Positions 9,266 to 18,263 are shown, numbered from the stretch's first letter. The stretch is DNA of 64,000 bases from Pseudomonas sp. ICMP 561 (GCF_002699985.1 NZ_LKBT01000001.1:1-64000), one strand, 5' to 3'. Translations and numbers: made by a program. Notes: generated from the sequence alone by a model not told the origin.

Positions 9266-10192
9266 ATGGATGAGATTACAAAAACTGACCCAAGCGCACC
9301 GCCATTACTGAGCATCGTGTGCCCGGCCTACAACCAGGAAGACTTCATCGCTCAGACACTGGACAGCTTTCTCGCTCAGCAGACGACCTTCAATTTCGAA
9401 ATCCTGATCAATGACGATGCCTCTACAGATGGCACGGCACGGATCATCGCCGAGTACACCCAACGTTACCCGCACATCATTCGGCCCTTCTATGAGCAGG
9501 TGAACCAGTTCCAGCATGGTCGGCCTTGTGTGCCCGGTCTGTTTGCCAAGGCGCGCGGTCACTACATCGCCTATTGCGAAGCTGATGACTATTGGACCGA
9601 CCCACACAAGCTGCAGATCCAGGTGGACTTCCTCGAAGCTAACCGGGACTACGTGATGACCTATCACGACGCCATGGCCTTCGATAAAAACGGTCTGCGA
9701 GGCATTCAGCTAAAAGGCAATCTGCGCAGCGATGCCAGTGCTCTGGACCTGCAGAAAGCACGACCGATTTCGACCCTGACGGTGTGCTTTCGTAATCTGC
9801 TGAGCACCCTGCCGCCCGAGCTAATGATGCCCGTCGCGCCGCTCAATGACATGTGCTGGTGGTCGCTGTTGGGCGCCTTTGGTAAAGGCAAGTTTATGGC
9901 CGAGATCAAACCGGCGGCGTACCGGGTGCACCCGGGCGGAATTTTTTCCATGCGCAGCAACAAACGCAAATTGCACATGAGCCTGCAGACCAGCAGCAGC
10001 CTGGCCAACTATTACCAGCGCATTGGCAATCAGGCCCTGTACGAACACTTCCTGAAACAGGTCTTCTGCCTGTCCCTGGCAGCACTCGGCCCGATGCACA
10101 AAGTCCAGGCGCTGCTGATGGCCATCCGCAACATGAGCGTCAATCTGCGCAGGCGTCTGCTGCCATCGATCAGCAAAGGCCATGTTCAGTAA
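9266..10192 (+). CDS. glycosyltransferase family 2
   Basis: A 308-residue GT-A fold transferase. The N-terminal segment LLSIVCPAYNQEDFI binds the nucleotide, INDDASTDGT follows, and CEADDYW supplies the DxD-type metal site. There is no membrane segment, so it probably acts at the cytoplasmic face on the lipid-linked glycan. It overlaps the start of the phosphatase gene by 11 bases. Sugar specificity cannot be read from the sequence. Confidence 0.88.
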   Translation: MDEITKTDPSAPPLLSIVCPAYNQEDFIAQTLDSFLAQQTTFNFEILINDDASTDGTARIIAEYTQRYPHIIRPFYEQVNQFQHGRPCVPGLFAKARGHYIAYCEADDYWTDPHKLQIQVDFLEANRDYVMTYHDAMAFDKNGLRGIQLKGNLRSDASALDLQKARPISTLTVCFRNLLSTLPPELMMPVAPLNDMCWWSLLGAFGKGKFMAEIKPAAYRVHPGGIFSMRSNKRKLHMSLQTSSSLANYYQRIGNQALYEHFLKQVFCLSLAALGPMHKVQALLMAIRNMSVNLRRRLLPSISKGHVQ

Positions 10193-10631
10193 CGTGCTGG
10201 TGATCTGCGTTGGCAACATCTGCCGCAGCCCCATGGCCGAGGCGCTGTTGCTCCAACGTATCGCGCCGCATGTGCAGGTGACTTCGGCAGGAACACACGC
10301 GGTTCTCGGCTCGCCGATGGACCCGCTGGCGCAGGCGGTATTGCAAATGCATCAAGTCCGGACACCTCGACATCAAGCCCGTCAGGTAGAGAGAGCCATG
10401 CTGCACCGCGCCGAACTGATTCTGCTGATGGAGCCTTCGCAGTTGAACAGCGTGCTGAAGCTGGCTCCTGAAGTACGTGGCAAAACGTTTCTGATTGGCA
10501 AATGGCAGCAACAGCTGGAAATCGCCGACCCCTACCGGCAACCCCAATTAGCCTTTGAACAGACCTACGAGCAGCTCTCGAGATGCGTCGACGACTGGCT
10601 ACCTTTTCTTCAGTCAGGAGAAACAAGATAA
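10182..10631 (+). CDS. wzb: low-molecular-weight protein tyrosine phosphatase (Wzb-like)
   Basis: A 149-residue phosphatase with the P-loop C9-x5-R15-S16 (CVGNICRS) and general-acid Asp116 in DPYRQP. In capsule and colanic-acid systems Wzb dephosphorylates the tyrosine tail of Wzc, and the cycling controls export and chain length. The next gene is the Wzc-like kinase, starting immediately after this stop codon, which supports that pairing. The gene overlaps the preceding glycosyltransferase. Confidence 0.92.
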   Translation: MFSNVLVICVGNICRSPMAEALLLQRIAPHVQVTSAGTHAVLGSPMDPLAQAVLQMHQVRTPRHQARQVERAMLHRAELILLMEPSQLNSVLKLAPEVRGKTFLIGKWQQQLEIADPYRQPQLAFEQTYEQLSRCVDDWLPFLQSGETR

Positions 10632-12842
10632 ATGACCGCTATGAACCGCTCTTCCCTGGACTACTACCAGGACTCCCGGATCGATCTGGCAACTATCTTG
10701 CGCACATTATTCGACCACAAGGGCCTTATCCTTTTGATCGTCGGGCTCTTCAGTCTGGCGGGCGTGGCCTATGCGGTGCTTTCCACACCGATCTATCAGG
10801 CCAACGCAATGATCCAGATCGAGCCGAAAAAAATCGGTATCGAGGGCACACCCGAGGTCTCCGGCAAACCCATGTCGGTGTCTCAAGCCACGACTGAAAT
10901 TGAACTGATCAAATCCCGGGCGGTGCTGGGCAAAGTGGTCGAAGACCTCAAGCTCAATATCGTGCAACTTCCGAAACTGTTCCCGGTGATTGGCCCTTAT
11001 TTGAACCGCACGTTCAAGCAGGAGACGCCCAACGCACTGGCGGAGCCTCTGTTTGGCCAGACTGCCTACGCCTGGGGCGGAGAGAAGATCGACGTGTTTC
11101 AGCTCGACGTCCCGGAAGGCCTGCTCGGCGAAAGCCTGATTCTGGTTGCAGGAAAACCGGGGTTCTTTTCTCTTTATGACGAAGACCGTACGTTGATTCT
11201 GAGTGGTGCCATCAACCAGACCGTCGAGGGCAAAGGCGCAAAAATACAGGTGGCTGCGCTCAATGCACGACCAGGCACTGAGTTCATCGTCGCCAAACTG
11301 CGCACGCTGACGGCCGCACTGATTTATCAGGACCGCCTGAAAATCACCGAAGCAGGCAAGGATTCCGGGATCATCTACCTCGCCATTCAGGACCCCGATC
11401 CAGAGAAAGCCAATCACATCCTCAATGAAGTCAGCCGCCTATATGTGCGCCAGAACGTTGAGCGCAGCTCGGCCGAAGCTGCGCAACGCCTGGAATTCCT
11501 GCGCTCCCAACTGCCTGCCGTACGCAAGCAACTGGAAGAGTCGGAAATGGCCCTGAATGACTTTCAGACCAGCGCCAAATCCGTGGACCTGAGCATCGAA
11601 ACCAAAGGCATCCTGGATCAGGTGGTCAAGCTGGATTCGATGCTGTCCGAACTCAAGCTAAAGCGCGTCGAGATAGAGCGTCTGTACACCCGCGAACACC
11701 CGACCTATCGCGGCCTGATGAATCAGATGAGCCAGCTGGAAGCGCAGAAACAGGGCCTGCTGAAGAAGATCGAAGCGCTGCCCGTTACACAACAGGAACT
11801 GCTGCGCCTGACCCGCGACATGCAGGTCACCAGCCAGACTTACACCCTGATGCTCAACAAGAGCCAAGAGCAAGACATCCTGCGTGCAGGCAGTATCGGT
11901 AACGTCAGGATCATCGACAATGCCGACGCCAACGTCGAACAGCCGGTCAAACCGATGAAAAAACTCATCGTGCTGCTGGCTGCATTGCTCGGCGTTGTCG
12001 TGGCAGTTGGCACCGTCTTCGTCCGCCAGGCGTTCTATCGCGGCGTGGAAAACCCCGAAATCATCGAAAATATTGGCATGCCGGTCTACGCGTCGCTGCC
12101 CTACTCCCGCCAGCAAGACCGACTGGAAAAGAACAGTCAGGGACGCAGCAAGGAATCGAAACTGCTGAGTGTTTCTGCACCCACCGAGCTGGCCATCGAA
12201 TCCTTGCGCAGCCTGCGTACCAGCCTGCACTTCGCGATGCTTGAGGCGCGTAACAACGTCCTGATGATTTCCAGCCCGTCGCCCGGCGCTGGCAAGTCCT
12301 TCGTATCCAGTAATCTGGCGGTGATCATTGCCCAGGCTGGAAGGCGCGTGCTGCTGATCGATGCCGATATGCGCAAAGGCTACCAGCACAAGATCTTCGG
12401 TCTGAACCCCAAGCACGGTTTGTCAGACACTCTGGCAGCTCGCGTGAAAAGCACGGACGCCATCAATCACACCGAGGTACGCAACCTCGACGTGATGGCC
12501 TGCGGCTTCGCAGCGCCGAATCCTTCTGAGCTGTTGATGCATGACAACTTCAACAAAATGCTCGCCGAGCTTTCCCCGCTCTACGACCTGATTCTGGTGG
12601 ACACACCACCGATTCTGGCCGTCACCGACGCCACCCTGGTCGGGCGTCAGGCGGGCACGTGTCTGCTGGTGACCCGCTTCGGCCTGACCACGGTTAAAGA
12701 AATCGAAGCCTGCAAACGTCGGCTTGGCCAGAACGGCGTGCTGATCAAAGGCGCGATCTTCAACGGTGTGCTGCGCAAGGCATCCACCGCTGACTATGAC
12801 TGCGCCGCTTATGGCTACAACTACAGCCCGGTCCGTAAATAG
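10632..12842 (+). CDS. wzc: Wzc-like polysaccharide co-polymerase and BY-kinase
   Basis: Inner-membrane chain-length regulator and bacterial tyrosine autokinase of 736 residues. There is a Wzz domain near the N-terminus, TM1 near residues 32-52 and TM2 near 438-460, with a periplasmic coiled-coil domain between them. The cytoplasmic kinase has Walker A (SPGAGKS, Lys about 555), Walker A' (LLIDADMRKG) and Walker B (LILVDTPP). The C-terminal tail ADYDCAAYGYNYSPVRK carries four tyrosines for autophosphorylation. Kinase and adaptor are fused in one chain, as in proteobacterial Wzc. The Shine-Dalgarno AGGAG lies within the end of the wzb gene. Confidence 0.95.
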   Translation: MTAMNRSSLDYYQDSRIDLATILRTLFDHKGLILLIVGLFSLAGVAYAVLSTPIYQANAMIQIEPKKIGIEGTPEVSGKPMSVSQATTEIELIKSRAVLGKVVEDLKLNIVQLPKLFPVIGPYLNRTFKQETPNALAEPLFGQTAYAWGGEKIDVFQLDVPEGLLGESLILVAGKPGFFSLYDEDRTLILSGAINQTVEGKGAKIQVAALNARPGTEFIVAKLRTLTAALIYQDRLKITEAGKDSGIIYLAIQDPDPEKANHILNEVSRLYVRQNVERSSAEAAQRLEFLRSQLPAVRKQLEESEMALNDFQTSAKSVDLSIETKGILDQVVKLDSMLSELKLKRVEIERLYTREHPTYRGLMNQMSQLEAQKQGLLKKIEALPVTQQELLRLTRDMQVTSQTYTLMLNKSQEQDILRAGSIGNVRIIDNADANVEQPVKPMKKLIVLLAALLGVVVAVGTVFVRQAFYRGVENPEIIENIGMPVYASLPYSRQQDRLEKNSQGRSKESKLLSVSAPTELAIESLRSLRTSLHFAMLEARNNVLMISSPSPGAGKSFVSSNLAVIIAQAGRRVLLIDADMRKGYQHKIFGLNPKHGLSDTLAARVKSTDAINHTEVRNLDVMACGFAAPNPSELLMHDNFNKMLAELSPLYDLILVDTPPILAVTDATLVGRQAGTCLLVTRFGLTTVKEIEACKRRLGQNGVLIKGAIFNGVLRKASTADYDCAAYGYNYSPVRK

Positions 12843-12888
12843 CACCCAGTCGCGCACCTTATTTCCCCGCATGCTCAAGGAGTTACAC

Positions 12889-13689
12889 ATGACACGGACG
12901 ATCGCGATGATGCAGCCCTATCTCTTCCCCTATCTGGGCTACTTTCAGTTGATTGCAGCGGCGGACGTTTTTGTCCTCGGTGACGATCTGCAATACATCC
13001 GCTCCGGATGGGTCAATCGCAATCGCATCCTGAACAACGGTGAAGCGAAGCTGATGACCTTCCCGTTGAAGAAAGACAGCTTCGAACTGCCGATCATGAA
13101 ACGCCAATTGTGCGACAACTTCAGTGATGAGGCTGATCGATTGGTCAACCTGATCTCCCAGAGCTACCGCAAGGCGCCGTACTTCGATCAGGTCATGCCT
13201 TTTCTGGAGCGCTTGATTCGCTTCCCGCAGACAAACCTTGGCGTCTACACAGAGCACACGATTCGCGAGCTGTGCGCTTACCTGCATATTCTTACGCCCA
13301 TTCTGCGCGGTTCGGACCTCGAACTGGTGTCCTGCCTCGACAAACAGGACCGTGTCATCAACGTCTCACGCGTCTTCACGGCCACCACGTTTCTCAATCC
13401 CATCGGTGGCGTCGAGTTGTACGACCGTAATCACTTCGCACGTCAGGGATTATTGGTTCGTTTCTTCAAAATGGACCCCATCGTCTACCCACAACTGAAC
13501 CAGCCTTTTGTACCCAGCCTGTCGATCATCGACGTGCTGATGTTCAACAGCGTGGAGCAGATCCAGGCGATGCTCGCCTGTTACAGCGTCTGCGATGGCG
13601 TGCAGCCCAGCGAAACCAACCAAACGGCTGAACTGGCCAACCAGGGCGACGCCAATACCATCAAGCCTGCCCACGCTGCTGCGGAGTGA
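12889..13689 (+). CDS. WbqC-like family protein
   Basis: A 266-residue protein opening with MTRTIAMMQPYLFPYLGYFQL, the signature of the WbqC-like family found in O-antigen and capsule clusters next to aminotransferases. The reaction has not been settled as far as I know; the family is often proposed to act with DegT enzymes in amino-sugar modification, and such an enzyme is present in this operon. The ATG at 12889 has an AAGGAG Shine-Dalgarno. An open frame reaching back to 12766 overlaps the wzc end and is not needed. The last ~30 residues are low-complexity and variable-looking. Confidence 0.85.
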   Translation: MTRTIAMMQPYLFPYLGYFQLIAAADVFVLGDDLQYIRSGWVNRNRILNNGEAKLMTFPLKKDSFELPIMKRQLCDNFSDEADRLVNLISQSYRKAPYFDQVMPFLERLIRFPQTNLGVYTEHTIRELCAYLHILTPILRGSDLELVSCLDKQDRVINVSRVFTATTFLNPIGGVELYDRNHFARQGLLVRFFKMDPIVYPQLNQPFVPSLSIIDVLMFNSVEQIQAMLACYSVCDGVQPSETNQTAELANQGDANTIKPAHAAAE

Positions 13690-13694
13690 TTGCC

Positions 13695-14207
13695 ATGTCT
13701 TTGAGTAACCCAGCCCGCTGGTACCTGATTCAGACCAAACCCCGCCAGGAAGCACGCGCCGAGGAACACCTGCAGCGTCAGAATTTCGAGTGCTATCGCC
13801 CGTTCAAGCCTGGCGATACGAAAAAGCGCAGTGCTCGACCGATGAATCAGGAGGAACTGTTCCCCGGCTATCTATTCATTCGCATGGATCAGATCCATGA
13901 CAACTGGTACCCGATCCGCTCCACCCGGGGTGTTGCCAGAATCGTGACATTTGGTGGCCACCCGGTGCCGGTGCAGGACGAACTGATCGAGCAGATTCGC
14001 CTGCGCCTGAGCACTCCTGCCCCAAAGGCCGAGTTCAGGTACGGCGAACATGTGCTGATCAAGGCGGGCGAGCTGTGCGATATCGAAGCGATATTCCTCG
14101 CCTGCGATGGCACCGAGCGCGCCGTCATCCTGCTCAACCTGCTGCAACGCGAACAGAAAGTGGTGCTGCCGATGAGCAGTTTGCTGCGGATGGAAGCACG
14201 GGTTTGA
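13695..14207 (+). CDS. rfaH: RfaH-like NusG paralogue (operon-specific antiterminator)
   Basis: A 170-residue protein with a NusG N-terminal domain (WYLIQTKPRQEARAEEHL, then ELFPGYLF and STRGVARIVTFGG) and a short C-terminal KOW domain (DIEAIF..DGTERAVILLNLL). The positions of these blocks match E. coli RfaH better than housekeeping NusG. RfaH binds RNA polymerase paused at ops DNA, suppresses Rho and pausing, and recruits ribosomes. Two exact ops elements lie in the leader of this same operon, so the protein probably drives its own operon. The ATG at 13695 follows GCGGAG; the GTG at 13686 overlaps the previous stop. Confidence 0.92.
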   Translation: MSLSNPARWYLIQTKPRQEARAEEHLQRQNFECYRPFKPGDTKKRSARPMNQEELFPGYLFIRMDQIHDNWYPIRSTRGVARIVTFGGHPVPVQDELIEQIRLRLSTPAPKAEFRYGEHVLIKAGELCDIEAIFLACDGTERAVILLNLLQREQKVVLPMSSLLRMEARV

Positions 14208-14320
14208 CGCTCGCTGCACCTGAGCCCACTTCTTGTTGCCCTGATCTGAAATGAGATCCCTGCCCACACCGGGGCAGCGCCTGTCAAACAAATGCAGTTA
14301 CCTGATTTGCAATGCTTTTC
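14208..14320 (+). other. short intergenic stretch downstream of rfaH
   Basis: About 110 bases with no gene and no terminator hairpin that I can see before the palindromic repeat that follows. Confidence 0.4.
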
Positions 14321-14409
14321 TGTAGGAGCTCACGAGCACCGCGAGGCAGCGATGGCGTCCTTTCTGATACACCGCTATCGCGGCCTCGCGGTGCTCGTGC
14401 GCTCCTACA
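14321..14409. repeat. large intergenic palindrome (TGTAGGAGC family, variant)
   Basis: The arm TGTAGGAGCTCACGAGCACC continues as GCGAGG and is repeated in inverse on the right (CCTCGCGGTGCTCGTG, GCTCCTACA), about 25 bases each side around a 40-base centre. It belongs to the REP-like intergenic palindromes of Pseudomonas. It sits inside the exopolysaccharide operon and as RNA would form a long hairpin. Confidence 0.85.
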
Positions 14410-14472
14410 AGTAAGTGTTTGATAGCCACAAGCCTGCTCCAGCTCTCTGACCTCATTTACCGGAACCTCACG

Positions 14473-15474
14473 ATGACCCAACTCACAACGCTGGTGACGC
14501 TGACCTATGGCGATCGCTACAACTACTTGCATACGCTGGTCAGCCGCTCGCTGGAGAGTCCGCTGATCAACCGGGTGATTATCGTCAGCAATGCCTCGGT
14601 TGCGCCGCTGGAAAACCTGCGCACAATCTGGCCGGGTCAGGTCGAGGTCATTTATCTGCAGAACAACACCGGTTCTGCCAAAGGCTATTCAGTAGGCATT
14701 CAGGCTGCGCTGGACGCTGGCGCTGAATACATCTGGCTGATGGATGACGACAACGCGCCGACGATCAACGCCATTGCAACCCTGCATCAGAGCCTGGCTC
14801 AGCGCCAGGCCATTGATGGTAAAGACAAGGCCGCCGTGCTGGGCTTTCGTCCTACTCACCAGGCCGACATCGCGGCCGGTGTACCGCGCCGCTTTGCTAT
14901 CCAGCGTCGCTCCAGCTTCTTCGGTTTTCATATCGCGCAACTGCCCTACAAGATCTGGCGACGCTTGCCTTGGGGTCAGCCTCAGGGCAGATACAAAAAG
15001 ATCGAAACGGTGCAACTGCCCTTCGCTACTTACGGCGGTCTGCTCGCCCATCGCAGCCTTTACCAGCGCATCGGCCTGCCACTGGATGCGTTGATGTTGT
15101 ACGCCGACGACAGTGAATACACCTGGCGCATTACCGCCACCGGCGGACGCATTTTTCTGGTGCCGGATGCACTGCTGGATGACCTTGAGGACTCATGGAA
15201 CATCAAAGCGCGCACCAGCAATATCTATGAAAGTTTTCTGCTGGGCGGCTCGGATCTTCGCGCCTATTACGGTGCCCGTAATCAGGCCTGGTTCGACAAG
15301 AACATCTGGGCCTCGTCGGAATGTCTCTACAGCTTCAATCGCTGGGTATTCTTCCGCCTGTTGCGGCTGATTGCCAAGCGACGCGGTGCCGAGCAACGCT
15401 TGAGTCTGATCGAACGAGCCATCGCCGATGGCGAGTCCGGTGTGTTGGGCCTGCACAAGTCATATCCGCTATGA
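14473..15474 (+). CDS. glycosyltransferase family 2 (GlfT/rhamnosyltransferase-like)
   Basis: A 333-residue GT-A enzyme. It begins TTLVTLTYGDRYNYL, has the NTGSAKGYSVGIQAAL acceptor-side motif and the metal-binding LMDDDNAP (DDD) typical of GT2 galactofuranosyl- and rhamnosyl-transferase-like proteins. The ATG at 14473 is preceded by CGGAACC; an upstream in-frame TTG lies next to the palindromic repeat and is unlikely. The stop overlaps the next start as ATGA, so translation of the pair is coupled. Confidence 0.87.
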   Translation: MTQLTTLVTLTYGDRYNYLHTLVSRSLESPLINRVIIVSNASVAPLENLRTIWPGQVEVIYLQNNTGSAKGYSVGIQAALDAGAEYIWLMDDDNAPTINAIATLHQSLAQRQAIDGKDKAAVLGFRPTHQADIAAGVPRRFAIQRRSSFFGFHIAQLPYKIWRRLPWGQPQGRYKKIETVQLPFATYGGLLAHRSLYQRIGLPLDALMLYADDSEYTWRITATGGRIFLVPDALLDDLEDSWNIKARTSNIYESFLLGGSDLRAYYGARNQAWFDKNIWASSECLYSFNRWVFFRLLRLIAKRRGAEQRLSLIERAIADGESGVLGLHKSYPL

Positions 15475-16715
15475 AGGCCCTGTTCATCAGCAGCCTGTAT
15501 GCCCCGGACATTGGTGGCGGCGCAGAAATCATCCTGCAACGCACGGTCGAAGGCCTGCAGCAACGTGGCTACCAGGTCGCAGTACTTGCCACCGGCCCGC
15601 AGTCAGGTCTTGTCGAAGAGACCGTCAATCTGGTGAAGGTCTACCGCGCCGGATTGCGTAATTTCTATTGGCACTTCAGCGCCCAGCGCCCCGGTAAACT
15701 GGCGAGACTGGGCTGGCATCTGCGCGATCGCTACAACGCAGGCATGCGCGATTATGTGAAGCAAGTGATCGCCCAGGAAAAACCGGATCTGGTGGTGTGC
15801 CACAACCTGACCGGTTGGTCGGTTTCAGCCTGGGACGAGATCACCGCCGCCGGACTGCCCATCGTCCAGGTGCTTCATGATCTCTACCTGTTGTGTCCCG
15901 GCAGCACCATGTTCAGCAAAGGTCAAAGCTGCAAGACTCAATGTGGCCGCTGCGAGCACTTTCGCAAAGGCCACGAGGCCCGCTCGGCCCAGGTCAACAC
16001 GGTCGTCGGCGTCAGCCGCTTCATGCTCGACACCCTGCAAGCCCAGGGTTATTTCAAAGGAGCCCGTGGCTACGTAGTGCACAACGCCAGTCCTCGTCCG
16101 GCCATACCGATCAAGGTCAAAAGCCTGGGGCCGCCGGCGAAAAATGCTCCGCTACGCTTCGGCTACATGGGCACCTTGTCCGAACCTAAAGGGCTGCGCT
16201 GGCTGATCGAGCAATTCCAGCAACTACCTATTGATGCCACTTTGCAGATTGCCGGCCGGGGTCAACTGGACGATGAAGAACGCCTCAAGGCACTGGCCCA
16301 CTCGCCAAAAATAAGCTTCGTCGGCTATCAGGCCCCTGAAGACTTCTACAAGCAAATCGATGTTGCCATCGTGCCGTCAATCTGGAACGAGCCCTTCGGT
16401 ATGGTCGCCGTTGAGGCCTGCTCCTGGTCGGTACCGGTGATAGCCAGTCGAATGGGCGGACTCCCGGAAATTATTCAGGATCAGTTCAATGGCCTGCTGT
16501 GCAGCCCCGACGATCCGGACTCGCTGGGTGTGGCGATGCTCAAGCTGCATCAGCAGCCTGACTTGCTGGCACGTTTGAGCGCTCAGGCCCGAATCAGTGT
16601 CGGGGCGCTGACAGACCTGCAACTGATGCTCGACAGCTACGAAAGCATTCTCGAACAGACCTTGCTGGACGACACGTCATACCAGGCGAAGCCTGGTGCG
16701 TCAGGTCCAACCTGA
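15471..16715 (+). CDS. glycosyltransferase family 4
   Basis: A 414-residue GT-B enzyme. The N-terminal Rossmann half begins MKALFISSLYAPDIGGGAE, with the glycine-rich acceptor-loop motif. The C-terminal donor half has YMGTLSEPKGLRWLIE and the retaining EX7E-type stretch EPFGMVAVEACSW. An inserted segment near 140-170 holds CPGS, CKTQCGRC and other cysteines, which could bind zinc; that is unusual but is seen in some GT4 enzymes. The start overlaps the upstream stop by four bases. Confidence 0.9.
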   Translation: MKALFISSLYAPDIGGGAEIILQRTVEGLQQRGYQVAVLATGPQSGLVEETVNLVKVYRAGLRNFYWHFSAQRPGKLARLGWHLRDRYNAGMRDYVKQVIAQEKPDLVVCHNLTGWSVSAWDEITAAGLPIVQVLHDLYLLCPGSTMFSKGQSCKTQCGRCEHFRKGHEARSAQVNTVVGVSRFMLDTLQAQGYFKGARGYVVHNASPRPAIPIKVKSLGPPAKNAPLRFGYMGTLSEPKGLRWLIEQFQQLPIDATLQIAGRGQLDDEERLKALAHSPKISFVGYQAPEDFYKQIDVAIVPSIWNEPFGMVAVEACSWSVPVIASRMGGLPEIIQDQFNGLLCSPDDPDSLGVAMLKLHQQPDLLARLSAQARISVGALTDLQLMLDSYESILEQTLLDDTSYQAKPGASGPT

Positions 16716-16817
16716 CATACCGGGCTCCGTCTTTATAAGCAGTGTTATTTACCGGCCCGTGACCAACCAGAGCCTGGACGCTTACGCTCCGGACCGTGCC
16801 TCTTCATTGAGACAACC

Positions 16818-18077
16818 ATGCGCAAGCCGCCTCGAAGACTGTCAAGAACGCCACTGACCCTTTGTCTCCTGAGCCTGTTATTGAGCGGTACTGCAACCGC
16901 TGACGAACGATTCATTATTGGTGTCGCGACTCACTTGATGAACAAAAACGGCCTGTCGGCCAAAGTGCTGCAACTGCTCGAAGCCGCTGGCGTCGATTCG
17001 GTTCGCGATGATGCCTGGTGGCCCATAGCAGAGCCCCATTACGGCCAGTTGCAGATCGATCCCGCCTGGCAGGCATACCTGAACAGGACACAGAAGTACA
17101 AACTCAGACCCCTGCTGGTATTGAATGATAGCAACGCGAACTACGTCAGTTTCGTCAGCGGTAATCTGGCCGACCGCGTGGACTTTTACGAAATAGGGAA
17201 TGAGTGGGACGAAGAGAACCCGGTCGACCTGGCCATTGCCCGGGACTACAGCAACCTGATTGAACAAACCGCCAACACACTGCGACAGCGAAAAAATCCT
17301 GTGACAATTCTGGCCAGCGCGGTAACAACCCAAGGGATGGAAGCGGGATTTGCCGACCGTCTGGTGACAGCCGGATTGCTCGATCATGTGGATGGCCTGT
17401 CTCTGCATCCTTATGAGTATTGCCGTCAGGACGGACAGCATACCCCGGAACGATGGATTGCCTGGTTGCGCTGGATCGATGCCGACCTCAGGGCTCGGGT
17501 TGCACGGCCTGTGGCGCTATACCTCACCGAAATGGGCTGGCCCGGCAACAGCGACGAATGCGGAGCCAGTGAACAGGCCAAGGCCGCCTGGCTGGCCCGG
17601 AGTTTTTTCCTGGCCCAGACCGTGCCGGATATCAAAGGTTTGTGGTGGTACGAGTTGATGGACGACGGCAAGGATCCCGGCAACCCGGAACAGAATTCCG
17701 GTTTTTTCAATCAGGACCTGACGGCCAAGCCGTCTTATCTGACCCTGAAAGCCATCAGCCCGTTTCTGCACGACTTTCGCTATGACGCAGAAAAGAGTCG
17801 GGAACTGGATAGCGTCTACCTGCTGCGCTTTGCCAAAGGATCGGAGCAGATTCTGGTGGCCTGGAGCACCGGGCCGCCGAGTTCAATTGCAATCGATGCC
17901 AGTAGTGTTCAGACAGGCAATGTACTGCTGACCGACAGCGGCCAACCGCAACGAGGCCAGCACGACAGCGGCGTCCCCTGGAACTGCAACGACAGCCGCT
18001 GCTCGGCCCAAGTGCCGATCAACGAGTTTCCGAAAATTATCCGCCTGGGCAGCAAGCCACCGTTGTTTGCCCGGTGA
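16818..18077 (+). CDS. PslG-like glycoside hydrolase (GH39-type), secreted
   Basis: A 419-residue protein with an N-terminal signal peptide (about 1-28, cut near ATADE) and a TIM-barrel hydrolase domain. The likely acid/base is Glu129 in EIGNEW and the nucleophile is Glu238 in LTEMGWP, matching the clan GH-A pattern and PslG of the Psl cluster. A C-terminal beta-rich part follows from about 320. In Psl-type systems the periplasmic hydrolase trims or releases polymer during synthesis and can disperse matrix. Its place between glycosyltransferase genes supports such a role. Confidence 0.85.
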   Translation: MRKPPRRLSRTPLTLCLLSLLLSGTATADERFIIGVATHLMNKNGLSAKVLQLLEAAGVDSVRDDAWWPIAEPHYGQLQIDPAWQAYLNRTQKYKLRPLLVLNDSNANYVSFVSGNLADRVDFYEIGNEWDEENPVDLAIARDYSNLIEQTANTLRQRKNPVTILASAVTTQGMEAGFADRLVTAGLLDHVDGLSLHPYEYCRQDGQHTPERWIAWLRWIDADLRARVARPVALYLTEMGWPGNSDECGASEQAKAAWLARSFFLAQTVPDIKGLWWYELMDDGKDPGNPEQNSGFFNQDLTAKPSYLTLKAISPFLHDFRYDAEKSRELDSVYLLRFAKGSEQILVAWSTGPPSSIAIDASSVQTGNVLLTDSGQPQRGQHDSGVPWNCNDSRCSAQVPINEFPKIIRLGSKPPLFAR

Positions 18078-18104
18078 TACACAGCTCCCGTCAACACATG
18101 TTTC

Positions 18105-18180
18105 CTGTAGGAGCTGCCGAAGGCTGCGAAATCATTTTTCCTGACACGACGCCATTCGCAGCCTTCGGCAGCTCCTACAG
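18105..18180. repeat. intergenic palindrome (TGTAGGAGCTGCCGAAGG family)
   Basis: A perfect 26-base inverted repeat, CTGTAGGAGCTGCCGAAGGC extended by TGCGAA, with its mirror at 18155-18180, around 24 bases. The same element recurs at 44636-44711. It lies inside the exopolysaccharide operon between the hydrolase and the next glycosyltransferase. Confidence 0.92.
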
Positions 18181-18263
18181 AAACCTGGGTTCATTGTGCA
18201 CCAGCGCAATCATTCATCAAGCAGACCACCACCTACCCCCATCCTGCGCAGAGACCTTCGACC

